A stretch of DNA of 64,000 bases from Solirubrobacteraceae bacterium (GTDB lineage: Bacteria > Actinomycetota > Thermoleophilia > Solirubrobacterales > Solirubrobacteraceae). The position numbers and the translations under genes were made by a program. The first letter of the stretch is position 1, and each line of letters begins with the position of its first letter. Positions 49,527 to 58,327 of the stretch are shown piece after piece. The stretch covers positions 153,457 to 217,456 of the forward strand of contig JALNWQ010000008.1 in the NCBI GenBank assembly GCA_023230855.1, given 5' to 3'. A model generated the notes under the pieces. The model was not told where the DNA came from. It was given only the letters and a program-made list of their open reading frames with translations, and made no database searches.

Positions 49527-52102
49527 AGGCCCTCGTCACCGCGACCGCCATCGGGCTCGCGTTCGCGGTGTTCTTCGCCGCGTTCCTCGTCGCGCCGCTC
49601 ATCGTCATCCTGCTGGCGTTCGTCGTCATGATCCGCGGTGGCCGCAAGGCCGCCGCTCCCGGCGAGCCCGACGAGCCCGACCCCGTCGCCGACGCCGCGG
49701 CGACCGCGCCCGCCGAGCCGGCGGCCCGACCGGCCGAGGAGAACCCGCGGACCGCCGCCTGGACCGCCGACCATCCGCGCGCGACGGCGTGGCGCCCCGG
49801 CGACGGCGACGACGACCGGGCGCGCGACCTGGCGACCCAGTGGGCGCGCCGCACCGCCGATCGGCACGGCCTGGAGCTCGTCCGGATCGGCGATCCCGGA
49901 CCGCTCGTGGTGCAGCTCATGTCCGCCGAGGACGCGGCCCGCATGCGCGCGCTGCCGGTCTCGATGAAGGAGGGCACCGCGGTCATCGCCGTCCTCGACC
50001 CCGACGAGCACGGCGACGGCTCGCACCTCAGCGAGCTCCTCGGCATGCCGGTGCGGCTCGTCGTCGCCGCCGCCGACGACATGCAGCAGGCGATGGACCT
50101 GCGCTACGGCGGGTCCGAGGAGGCCCGCGGGCCGGTCGACTTCCGTCGCTCGCTCATGGGCGACATCCTCATCTCGCACGGCGCCGCGACCCCGCAGCAG
50201 GTCGACGACGGGCTCCGGCTGCAGGAGGAGTCCGGCGGACAGCTCGGCGACCTCCTCGTCCACGCCGAGGTCATCGACGAGTACGACGTCCTGCGCGCGC
50301 TCGCCGAGCTGCACGACCTGCCGGCCGTCGACCTGGGCGCGATCGAGCCGGACGCGGACGCGCTCGCCGCGATCCCCGAGGAGGTCCAGCGGGAGCTGCG
50401 CATCGTCCCGCTGCACCTCGACGACCACGGCCTGCTCGTCGCGTGCGCCGACCGCCTGCGGCCCGACGTCCGTCGGCGCCTGGCCGAGCACACCTCCGAG
50501 CCGATCCGCGAGGCGCTCGCCACCCCCGGGCAGATCGCCGACCTGCTCCAGCGGATGTACAGCGCCGCGTACTCCCGCACCGCCGTCGACCGGCTCCAGC
50601 TCATCCGGCCCGAGCTGTCCGGCCACGTCGTCGCCACCGGCGTGCAGAAGGCGTTCCTCGCGATCTTCGTCATCGCGGTCGTCGTGCTGCTGGTGCTCTT
50701 CCCGATCGTCACCCTCGCGGTGCTCTTCGGCGCCTACAGCGTCTTCCACCTGGCGGTGTCCGGGTACAAGCTGCGCCTCATCCTCATGAGCCTGGGCCAG
50801 CAGTCCCAGATCGACGTGACGCCGGAGGACATCGCCGCGCTCGACGATCGCGAGCTGCCGCGGTACACGATCCTCGTCCCGCTGTTCCACGAGGCCGACG
50901 TCGTCGGCCGCCTCGTCGACGGGGTCCACGGCCTGGACTACCCGCGCCACCTCCTCGACGTGCGCCTGCTGTGCGAGGAGGAGGACGACGAGACGATCGA
51001 GGCGATCCGGGCGCTCGACCTGCCGTCGCACTTCCACCTCGTCGTCGTCCCCGACAGCCTGCCGAAGACGAAGCCGAAGGCGTGCAACTTCGGGCTGATC
51101 CAGGCCACCGGCGACATCACCGTCATCTACGACGCCGAGGACCGCCCCGACCCGCAGCAGCTCAAGACCGTCGTCGCCGCGTTCCGCAAGGCCGCGCCGG
51201 AGGTCACCTGCATCCAGGCGAAGCTCAACTACTTCAACGCGGAGCAGAACCTGCTCACGCGCTGGTTCACCGCCGAGTACTCCACGTGGTTCGACCTCAT
51301 GCTGCCCGGCCTGGACGCCGTGAAGGCGCCGATCCCGCTGGGTGGCACCTCCAACCACTTCCGCACGCAGGAGCTCATCGAGCTCGGGGCGTGGGATCCG
51401 TTCAACGTCACCGAGGACGCCGACCTGGGCATCCGCCTGTCGCGCGCCGGCCTGTCGACCGCGGTCGTCGACTCGACGACGTACGAGGAGGCCAACAGCG
51501 ACCTGTCCAACTGGATCCGTCAGCGCTCCCGGTGGATCAAGGGCTACCTGCAGACGTACCTCGTCCACATGCGCTCGCCGCTGCGACTCCTGCGCGAGCT
51601 GGGCCTGCGACGGTTCCTGAGCTTCCAGCTCGTCGTCGGCGGCACGCTGACGTTCCTCGTCAACCCGCTCAGCTGGATCCTGACGACGCTCTTCACGCTC
51701 ACCCAGCTGGGGTTCATCCAGGACATCTTCCCCGGGTTCGTGTACTACGCCGCGATCACGCAGCTCATCGTCGGCAACTTCATCTTCACCTACGCCAACA
51801 TCGCCGGCGTCGTCCACCGCGGCTACTTCCGCCTGGTGCGGACGGCGCTCTTCACCCCGATCTACTGGGGCTTCATGTCGATGGCGGCCTGGAAGGGCTT
51901 CCTCCAGCTCATCACCAACCCGTTCTACTGGGAGAAGACCGTGCACGGCCTGGACTCGGGGGCCTCCCCGGCCGCCGCCACGCAACCGGCGTCGCTGCCG
52001 CGGGCCCCCGCGGACGGGAGCGCGTCGGCGAACGGGACGGGCGCCCCCACGAACGCCCGTGCCACCGCCACGACCGCCGCCGGAGGCCCGGATGGACACT
52101 GA
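49523..52102 (+). CDS. NfrB-like membrane glycosyltransferase with MshEN domain
   Basis: The product is 859 aa. It starts with a membrane helix (AIGLAFAVFFAAFLVAPLIVILLAF) and a variable cytosolic part. Next comes an MshEN/GSPII_E_N domain at about 207-355 (SLMGDILISHGAATPQQVDDGL, in parts, and LGDLLVHAEVIDEYDVLRALAEL). Two helices follow, then a GT2 synthase: VPLFHEADVVGRLVDGV, DAEDRPDP (about 537, D-x-D), TEDADLG (about 630) and QRSRWIKG (about 667, QxxRW). C-terminal helices form the channel part. This is the E. coli NfrB layout; NfrB makes a secreted polysaccharide and its MshEN domain binds c-di-GMP. A similar role is likely here. Confidence 0.88.
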   Translation: MKALVTATAIGLAFAVFFAAFLVAPLIVILLAFVVMIRGGRKAAAPGEPDEPDPVADAAATAPAEPAARPAEENPRTAAWTADHPRATAWRPGDGDDDRARDLATQWARRTADRHGLELVRIGDPGPLVVQLMSAEDAARMRALPVSMKEGTAVIAVLDPDEHGDGSHLSELLGMPVRLVVAAADDMQQAMDLRYGGSEEARGPVDFRRSLMGDILISHGAATPQQVDDGLRLQEESGGQLGDLLVHAEVIDEYDVLRALAELHDLPAVDLGAIEPDADALAAIPEEVQRELRIVPLHLDDHGLLVACADRLRPDVRRRLAEHTSEPIREALATPGQIADLLQRMYSAAYSRTAVDRLQLIRPELSGHVVATGVQKAFLAIFVIAVVVLLVLFPIVTLAVLFGAYSVFHLAVSGYKLRLILMSLGQQSQIDVTPEDIAALDDRELPRYTILVPLFHEADVVGRLVDGVHGLDYPRHLLDVRLLCEEEDDETIEAIRALDLPSHFHLVVVPDSLPKTKPKACNFGLIQATGDITVIYDAEDRPDPQQLKTVVAAFRKAAPEVTCIQAKLNYFNAEQNLLTRWFTAEYSTWFDLMLPGLDAVKAPIPLGGTSNHFRTQELIELGAWDPFNVTEDADLGIRLSRAGLSTAVVDSTTYEEANSDLSNWIRQRSRWIKGYLQTYLVHMRSPLRLLRELGLRRFLSFQLVVGGTLTFLVNPLSWILTTLFTLTQLGFIQDIFPGFVYYAAITQLIVGNFIFTYANIAGVVHRGYFRLVRTALFTPIYWGFMSMAAWKGFLQLITNPFYWEKTVHGLDSGASPAAATQPASLPRAPADGSASANGTGAPTNARATATTAAGGPDGH

Positions 52103-53927
52103 GGTCGAACGTCGCACCCCGCGGACGCTCGTCCCGCTGCTGGACGCGTCCGACGGCCGTGGGCCGTCGACCGAGGTCGGTCCGCGCCGCCCGGACGACA
52201 TCGCCGTCCCCGTCGCCGCCCGCTGGCCGGAGTCGCTCGGGGTGTTCCTCGGCGTGTGGCTCCTCTTCGGGATCGTCGGCTACCACGCGGTCGTCACCCA
52301 GGGCGTCGTGTCCAGCGACGCGCTCAACACGATGGTGCGGGCGGTCTACGTCTGGCACAACGACCCGCCGAAGCTCGCGGCGCTCGGGTTCGTCGAGCCG
52401 CCGCTGCAGGCCCTCGGCATGCTGCCGTTCGCCGTCATCAAGCCGCTCACCGGGTCGCTCGTCGCGCTGCCGGTCGCGTCGGGCTTCTGGGGCGCGGTGG
52501 CGCTGCTCTTCCTGCACCGCACCTTCGCCCGCTGCGGCATGGGGATCGGGATGCGGATCGGCGCGACCGCGCTCGTGGCGCTCAACCCGATCTGGATGTT
52601 CTACGGCGGGACCGGCCTGCCGGACATGGTCCACATCGCCGCGCTCGCCGCGGCGATCTACTTCCTCGTCACCTGGGCGGTGGAGGACCAGCCGCGGTTC
52701 GTCGCCGGCGTCGGCCTGGCGCTCGGCGCGATGGGCATGGCCCGCTTCGGCTTCCTCTTCTGGGGGGTGCTCCTCGCCATGGCCGTCGCGTTCGTCCTCT
52801 CGCGCGCCAAGGCCGACGAGGACGAGCGGGAGGGCCTGCTCATCACGCTCCTCGCGCCGATGCTCGCGGCGGTCGTCGTGTGGATCCTCATCTGCTGGGT
52901 CATCGCCGGATCGCCGTTCGGGTGGGTCACCACCGGCGGCGGCAGCGGGGGCGCCGACCCCGCCCCGGTCTCGCCGACCCTCGGCGGCGTCGCCGGCAAC
53001 CTGCTCGCGCTCGTCGCCGGAGCCGCCACCGTCGCCCTCATCGCGCTCGTCGGGATGCTCGCGCGCGCCGGTCGTGGATCGGTCGCCCCGGCGTTCATCA
53101 TGCTGCTGCTCGGGACGATCCTCATGCTCGTCGTCCGGGTGCTCCTCAGCGACGACGAGTCGGTGCTCTCGATCCGCAACGCGCTGCCGATCGCCGCGCT
53201 CGGCGTCGGGCTCGTCGCGTGGCTCGCCCGCTCCGGCGCGACCGGCGCGATCACCGCGCTCGTCGCGCTCGCGGTGGCGATCCCCGCCGGAGCTGTCGCG
53301 ATGGACCGCTACCCGTACCAGAACCTCGAGCAGGCGTTCCTGCGCGGGCTGGGCAACCCGGGCGAGGACCGCACCGGCACCGCGTCGCGCGGCGGATTCA
53401 CCGTCGGCATCGCGTCGGAGCGCCGGATGGCGGCGTTCATCAAGGAGGTCATCGACCGCCGCGACCGGGTGCTCGCCGACAACGGCGTCACCGGCGGCGT
53501 CATCCTCCTCACCAACCGCCCCGACTGGTTCGCCGACCGCGTCGACGACGGCGACGGCCCGTTCTACGACCTGATCAACCGGCCGTGGGGCCGCGTGCGC
53601 TACATCCTCGTGGCGCCCGGCGTGCGCGGCGACGCGATCATGGCCGCCCGCCCCGGCATCGAGCGCGGACGGGTCGCCGGGATCCAGCCGGTGTTCTCCA
53701 CCGGCACCTACACGCTGCTCGCCGTCGCCACCCGCGACCCCAGCGCCCCGCGGACCCCGGCCCGGACGACCGGCGGCGCCTCCGGGTCGACCTCCGGCGC
53801 CGGCGCCGGCACGACCTCCACCCCGCCGGCGGGCACGACCCCCGACCCCGCCACCACGACGACCGGGACGACCAGCGTGCCGCTCAACCCGCTCTCCCCG
53901 AACGCCCCGGACGAGGTCGGTCCGTGA
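52092..53927 (+). CDS. Polytopic membrane protein, GT-C-like
   Basis: The product is 611 aa. About eleven transmembrane helices and an early luminal Asp in VSSDALNTMVRAVYVWHNDPPKL, as in GT-C transferases of the PMT/ArnT/GT39 type. A soluble extracytoplasmic C-terminal domain of about 180 residues follows (TVGIASERRMAAFIKEVIDRRD, GGVILLTNRPDWFADRV). A Thr/Ser/Gly-rich end closes the protein. It starts 11 bp inside the preceding synthase gene. It may decorate the polymer with a lipid-linked sugar. The donor and exact family are not clear. Confidence 0.75.
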   Translation: MDTEVERRTPRTLVPLLDASDGRGPSTEVGPRRPDDIAVPVAARWPESLGVFLGVWLLFGIVGYHAVVTQGVVSSDALNTMVRAVYVWHNDPPKLAALGFVEPPLQALGMLPFAVIKPLTGSLVALPVASGFWGAVALLFLHRTFARCGMGIGMRIGATALVALNPIWMFYGGTGLPDMVHIAALAAAIYFLVTWAVEDQPRFVAGVGLALGAMGMARFGFLFWGVLLAMAVAFVLSRAKADEDEREGLLITLLAPMLAAVVVWILICWVIAGSPFGWVTTGGGSGGADPAPVSPTLGGVAGNLLALVAGAATVALIALVGMLARAGRGSVAPAFIMLLLGTILMLVVRVLLSDDESVLSIRNALPIAALGVGLVAWLARSGATGAITALVALAVAIPAGAVAMDRYPYQNLEQAFLRGLGNPGEDRTGTASRGGFTVGIASERRMAAFIKEVIDRRDRVLADNGVTGGVILLTNRPDWFADRVDDGDGPFYDLINRPWGRVRYILVAPGVRGDAIMAARPGIERGRVAGIQPVFSTGTYTLLAVATRDPSAPRTPARTTGGASGSTSGAGAGTTSTPPAGTTPDPATTTTGTTSVPLNPLSPNAPDEVGP

Positions 53928-55231
53928 CCCGTCGCACGACCCCCGTCGCGCTGCTGGCGGCCGCCGCGATCCTCGCCGGGTGCGGCGAGGGCGACCGCGC
54001 GACCTCGTCGACCTCGACGGCCGCCACCACGCCCGCGACGACCACCACGACCGGCGGCGCCACGACGACCACCCCGGCGACCACCGGCGACGTCGACCGC
54101 CGGCCGTTCTCCGAGCAGAGCGTGTGGAACCGGCGCGTCGTCGGCCTGCCGGTGTCGGAGAACTCCGAGCGGATGATCCGCCTGGCCGCGCGCTCGTGGT
54201 CCGGCGACGGCGACGACGGCATCTCCGAGTCGCTGCGCCGCAACCTCACCCGGCTCTTCATCAACACCCGCGGCTGGGCCCCACCGGTGTTCGAGGTCGG
54301 TCGTGGCTCGTGGGTCGACATGACCTGCCGCCAGAAGCGCTGCGTCGCCGGGGGCCGTGCGGTCCCCGACCGGCTGCGCCTGCCCGACGACGCCCGATCC
54401 GACCCGGGCCACGACGGATGGGTCGTCCTCGTCGACGAGCCCAACGGCGTCGTCTACGACCTGTGGCGGGCCCGCCGGGCCGGCAACGCGATGTCGTTCC
54501 AGTTCTCCCGCGCCTGGCGGCTGCAGGGCGACGGGCACGGGACGATCGCCGACACCGACACGCCCCGCACCCCCAGCATCCGTGGGTCCGGGCTGCCGCT
54601 GCTGGCCGGGCTCATCCGTCCCTCCGAGCTGCGCAACGGCCGGATCGAGCACGCCCTCGCGATCGGCGTCCCCGGCGCCGCCGCCGGCCGCCTCGTCGCG
54701 CCCGCGTCGACGACCAACGGCCTGGGACCGCCCGAGTCGCTGCCCCAGGGCGCCCGGATCCGCCTGCGCGCCGACGCGTTCGCCCGCGTCCGTCGCGCGC
54801 TCGCCAAGCGCCTCGACGAGGAGCGACGGCGCGCCCGCCGCCTGGGGGTCGACCCGAGCGCCACCACCGCGGCCGACGGCGACGCGGTCGTCGGGGACGG
54901 CACCACCCTCGGAGACGGCACGACCGTCGGCGACGGCTCGGTCGGCGTGACGACCGAGGACGGAGCGCTGGACGCCCTGAACAGCGCCGCCGCCGGCGTC
55001 GTGCGCGCCGACCAGGACGCGCTCGAGGCGATCCTCGTCGCCCTGCGCGACTACGGCGCGATCGTCGTCGAGCGCGCCGACTCCCCCACCCTCTACGCCC
55101 AGTCCAACGCCGACTACTCGAACCTCTTCCGCGGGGACGAGCTCGGCGAGATCCGCCTGCGCGACTTCGAGGTGGTCGGCCTGCCCGCCACCCGCACGGA
55201 CCCCGACGCCCCGCCGGAGGCCCCCCGATGA
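53924..55231 (+). CDS. Lipoprotein of unknown family in EPS operon
   Basis: The product is 435 aa. The lipobox is LAAAAILAGC, followed by a Thr-rich linker (residues 25-55). The domain contains SEQSVWNRRVVGLPVSENSER, GSWVDMTCRQKRCV and HDGWVVLVDEPNGVVYDLWRA. It recalls the Trp/Asn-rich secreted proteins found with actinobacterial and algal glycan genes. A 60-residue Gly/Asp/Thr insertion (GDGTTLGDGTTVGDGS) splits the C-terminal part, which ends YAQSNADYSNLFRGDE. GTG overlaps the previous stop (GTGA). It lies outside the membrane, probably binding or processing the polymer. Confidence 0.75.
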   Translation: MTRRTTPVALLAAAAILAGCGEGDRATSSTSTAATTPATTTTTGGATTTTPATTGDVDRRPFSEQSVWNRRVVGLPVSENSERMIRLAARSWSGDGDDGISESLRRNLTRLFINTRGWAPPVFEVGRGSWVDMTCRQKRCVAGGRAVPDRLRLPDDARSDPGHDGWVVLVDEPNGVVYDLWRARRAGNAMSFQFSRAWRLQGDGHGTIADTDTPRTPSIRGSGLPLLAGLIRPSELRNGRIEHALAIGVPGAAAGRLVAPASTTNGLGPPESLPQGARIRLRADAFARVRRALAKRLDEERRRARRLGVDPSATTAADGDAVVGDGTTLGDGTTVGDGSVGVTTEDGALDALNSAAAGVVRADQDALEAILVALRDYGAIVVERADSPTLYAQSNADYSNLFRGDELGEIRLRDFEVVGLPATRTDPDAPPEAPR

Positions 55232-56763
55232 CCCGTACGTCGCCCCTCGTCGCCCTGGGCCTCGTCGCCGTCGCCCTCGTCGGCTGCGGCGTCGACACGG
55301 GCTCCGACCTCGTCCGCGGCGAGCAGGCCCGGGCCGAGCGCCGCGAGGTCCAGGCCCGCAAGGACGCCGAGGTCCGCTCGGCGCGCCGCAACACGCTGCC
55401 GTCCCGGCCCGCCGGCGTCGCCAACGTCTCGGTCGAGCTGGAGGACGGCATCACCGCCCGCGCCGTGCGCGACCTGCAGGACCGCGGCAGCTCGATGACC
55501 TACCGGGTGACGGTCGAGCCGACCGTCGCCGGGTTCGAGGCGCTCTGCAACGGCCGGGTCGACCTGCTGCAGGCCAACCGTCGGATCACCGCCGACGAGC
55601 TGGAGCAGTGCCGCGCCAACGGGCTGGCGGTCGCCCGCCCGATCGCCATCGCCTACAGCACCTCGGTCGTGGTGACCCGCAACCGCACCGACCCGGGCGG
55701 CGACTGCCTGACGCTGCTCGGCCTGCGCGAGCTGCTGCGACGTGGCACCCCCATCCGCAACTGGTCGCAGGTCGGCTTCGCCGACCGGCCGTTCGAGGGC
55801 ATGATCCCGCCGGCGCCGTCCGACATCATGCAGACGATCGGCGTCACGGTGTTCGGCAGCGAGGACGGCACGCTCGTCCTCGACGACCTGCGCGGCGACC
55901 TGCGCGTGACGGACGACGAGGACGAGATCGGCGCGTTCGTCACCGCCGTCGACCGCCTGCGGGCCCTGGAGCGCGACTCGCGCGCGTACCGCGACCGGTA
56001 CCGCCGCGAGCGCCGCCGCGAGGCGACGCTCACGAAGCGCCGGATGATCAACGCCGCGGCCGCCCGCGTGCTGGAGGACATCGAGGCCGAGAACCGACGG
56101 CGGATCCGGCGTCGCGTCGCCGTGCGCGACCCGCGCGCTCTCGCCCGACGCAACCGCGCCCGGGTGGAGCGGGCCAAGCGCGCCGCGGGCCGCGAGGCCG
56201 ACCGTCAGGAGGGCCTGGCCGTCGACCGCGCCGTCGCGCAGTACCGGAGGACGAACCTGCCGAACGTCTTCACCGGCGGACGGCTCGGGATCGTCAGCTA
56301 CCCGTACTACGAGCAGCACGCCGACGTGCTCCGTCCGCTGGAGGTCGACCCGCGGCGGCGCGACGTCACCGACGCCGTGCCGGACTGCCGGTTCCCGTCG
56401 CAGGAGACGATCAACAACGGCAGCTATCCGCTGTCGCGGGCGATCTACATCTACGGCGACGAGCAGCGGATCCGCACCGCGGCGGCCCGGACGCTGCTGC
56501 TCCACATCCTCGACGAGAACACGCGGCTGGCCCGGGTGGACGAGCTGACCGGCCTGTCGACCGCCGCGTCCAACCGCGTGCGACGCCGCCTGGGGCTACG
56601 CGTCGACCCCAGCAGCGAGAACCGCACCACGACGACCACGACGACGACCACGACGCCGGACGCCGGACCGACCGGGATCCCCGGGATCGGCGCGCCCTCG
56701 GCCGACGGGTCGGCGACGACCGGGACCGGGACGACCACCACCACGACCACCCCGGCGCCGTAG
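55228..56763 (+). CDS. PstS-like substrate-binding lipoprotein with coiled-coil insert
   Basis: The product is 511 aa. The lipobox is LVAVALVGC. The two lobes resemble phosphate-type binding proteins: GFEALCNGRVDLLQANRRIT, VVVTRNRTDPGGDCLTL, and in the second lobe RLGIVSYPYYEQHAD and NNGSYPLSRAIYIYGDEQ (the YPLSR signature). Between the lobes lies a highly basic, helical, coiled-coil-like insert of about 110 residues (RDRYRRERRREATLTKRR, ARRNRARVERAKRAAG). That is unknown in transport PstS. The tail is Thr-rich. No ABC permease is adjacent, so a polymer-binding or wall-binding role is more likely than phosphate import. Confidence 0.75.
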   Translation: MTRTSPLVALGLVAVALVGCGVDTGSDLVRGEQARAERREVQARKDAEVRSARRNTLPSRPAGVANVSVELEDGITARAVRDLQDRGSSMTYRVTVEPTVAGFEALCNGRVDLLQANRRITADELEQCRANGLAVARPIAIAYSTSVVVTRNRTDPGGDCLTLLGLRELLRRGTPIRNWSQVGFADRPFEGMIPPAPSDIMQTIGVTVFGSEDGTLVLDDLRGDLRVTDDEDEIGAFVTAVDRLRALERDSRAYRDRYRRERRREATLTKRRMINAAAARVLEDIEAENRRRIRRRVAVRDPRALARRNRARVERAKRAAGREADRQEGLAVDRAVAQYRRTNLPNVFTGGRLGIVSYPYYEQHADVLRPLEVDPRRRDVTDAVPDCRFPSQETINNGSYPLSRAIYIYGDEQRIRTAAARTLLLHILDENTRLARVDELTGLSTAASNRVRRRLGLRVDPSSENRTTTTTTTTTTPDAGPTGIPGIGAPSADGSATTGTGTTTTTTTPAP

Positions 56764-58160
56764 TGGGGGCCCGCAACCTGGTCGCGCCGCTCGTCGCGAC
56801 GGCGATCCTCGTCGCCGGATGCGGTGGCGACTCCTCCTCCGGCGCCGAGGGCGCCGGCCGTCCGGCGACGTCGGGCGTGCCCGGCGTCGGCGGCACGTCC
56901 CCGGCCGGCGCCACCTCGACCGGCGTGCGCACGTCGGTCGCGGGCCGCGCCTCCACCGCCACGACCCGCTGGCCGTCCACGTTCCAGATCGGGCTGCTCG
57001 ACGGCGAGGACGGCGCGTCCGCCCTCGTCCGACGCGCCCCCTACGGGATCCGCTGGGCGTACCTGTCGGGCGGCGCCGGGGACCGCGACTCGTGGGTGAA
57101 CTGGCGCGAGGGCGACGGGTCGTACGCGACGGCGTTCGTCAAGGACTCCTTCGCCCACGGCACGGTCCCGTTCCTCTCGTACTACGTGCTGCAGCAGACG
57201 ACCGGCGTGAAGCACCACGTCGACGAGCAGCGCAAGGTCATCGCGGGCCTGCGCCGCGGCGCGACCGTCCGCCGGGTCGTCCGCGACCTCCGCCGCGCGC
57301 TGCAGCGGATCGCCAAGGCGGGACCCGGCGCCGTGGTGCTGCAGGTCGAGCCGGACCTGTGGGGGTACGCCCAGCAGCGCCACGGCGACGACGCCCGACG
57401 CACCCCCGTGTCCGTGCGCGCCGTCGGCGGTCCGCTCGTCAAGGGCCTGCCGAACGACCTGTCCGGCCTCGCCCGGCTCGTCACCCGCATCCGCGACCGC
57501 GACGCCCCGCACGTCATGCTCGCCTACCCGGTGAGCATCTGGGGGACGAACAAGGACATCGTCGGATCGAAGCCCGACGCGAAGGAGCTGGACCGGATGG
57601 TCCGCGCGTCGACGCGGTTCTGGCGCACGGCGGGGCGCCCGTTCGACCTGTTGACGTTCGAGTACGCCAACCGCACCACCGGGTACATGCGCCGCGTCGA
57701 CGGCCTGTCCGCCGCCGACACCGAGTGGAGCGCCGTCGACCACGAGCGGTTGCTCACGTACGTCCGCGGGGTCCTGCGCGACGTGCCCCGTCCGGGCGTG
57801 CTGTGGCAGGTCCCGCCCGGCAACACCGTGATGGCGGCGATGGACGACTCCCCCGGCCACTACCGCGACGACAAGGTGCAGACCCTGCTCGGTCGACCGG
57901 GCCGTCCCCTGCTACGCCGGTTCCGCGACGCGGGGATCGCCGCCGTCCTCTTCGGATCGGCGTTCCCGGACGACACCTGCGCCTGCGACGCCCGACGCGA
58001 CGGCATCACCGACGGGTCCGGCGGGCCCGCGCCCAACCCCGCGGGCCGGCGGTCGACGAGCACGGACGACGACGGCGGGTACCTGGCCGAGCAGACCGCC
58101 CGCTACGTGCGCGGCGGACCGCTCCGGATCAAGCGCGTCCCGCGCCGCGTCGGACGGTAG
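56763..58160 (+). CDS. Lipoprotein with putative glycosidase-like TIM barrel
   Basis: The product is 465 aa from GTG 56763, sharing a base with the previous TAG. The lipobox is LVATAILVAGC and a Ser/Thr/Gly linker follows. The rest has barrel-like alternation: TFQIGLLDGEDGASALV, IRWAYLSGGAG, VPFLSYYVLQQT, AVVLQVEPDLWGYAQ (possible catalytic Glu), HVMLAYPVSIWGTNKD, DLLTFEYANRTTGY (second Glu) and GVLWQVPPGNTVM. This is consistent with a glycoside hydrolase, but the family is not recognised. It closes the operon; a GC-rich terminator-like region follows. Confidence 0.7.
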   Translation: MGARNLVAPLVATAILVAGCGGDSSSGAEGAGRPATSGVPGVGGTSPAGATSTGVRTSVAGRASTATTRWPSTFQIGLLDGEDGASALVRRAPYGIRWAYLSGGAGDRDSWVNWREGDGSYATAFVKDSFAHGTVPFLSYYVLQQTTGVKHHVDEQRKVIAGLRRGATVRRVVRDLRRALQRIAKAGPGAVVLQVEPDLWGYAQQRHGDDARRTPVSVRAVGGPLVKGLPNDLSGLARLVTRIRDRDAPHVMLAYPVSIWGTNKDIVGSKPDAKELDRMVRASTRFWRTAGRPFDLLTFEYANRTTGYMRRVDGLSAADTEWSAVDHERLLTYVRGVLRDVPRPGVLWQVPPGNTVMAAMDDSPGHYRDDKVQTLLGRPGRPLLRRFRDAGIAAVLFGSAFPDDTCACDARRDGITDGSGGPAPNPAGRRSTSTDDDGGYLAEQTARYVRGGPLRIKRVPRRVGR

Positions 58161-58327
58161 GCCCGGGGCCGGCCGCGCCGAGCGCCCCCGCACGTCCCGC
58201 GTCGCGACGGACGGCGGTCCCCCTCCGGGCCCGCGCGCCGAGCGGACCCGCGCGCCGAGCGGTCCCCCGCGCGTCCCCGGGCGCCACCACCGCGAGGCGC
58301 CGCGACCGCGAGGCGCCGCGGACGCCG
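58161..58327. terminator. GC-rich convergent spacer with short tandem repeats
   Basis: The spacer between convergent genes contains CCGCGCGCCGAGCGG twice (near 58229-58262) and CGCGAGGCGCCGCG twice (near 58290-58321). Self-complementary GGCGCC/GCGCGC blocks allow several hairpins, which should stop transcription from both sides. Confidence 0.5.

Noticed and set aside
55114..56505. Minus-strand frame opposite the PstS-like gene
   Set aside because: It lacks any motif; the plus strand is coupled by start/stop overlaps on both sides.
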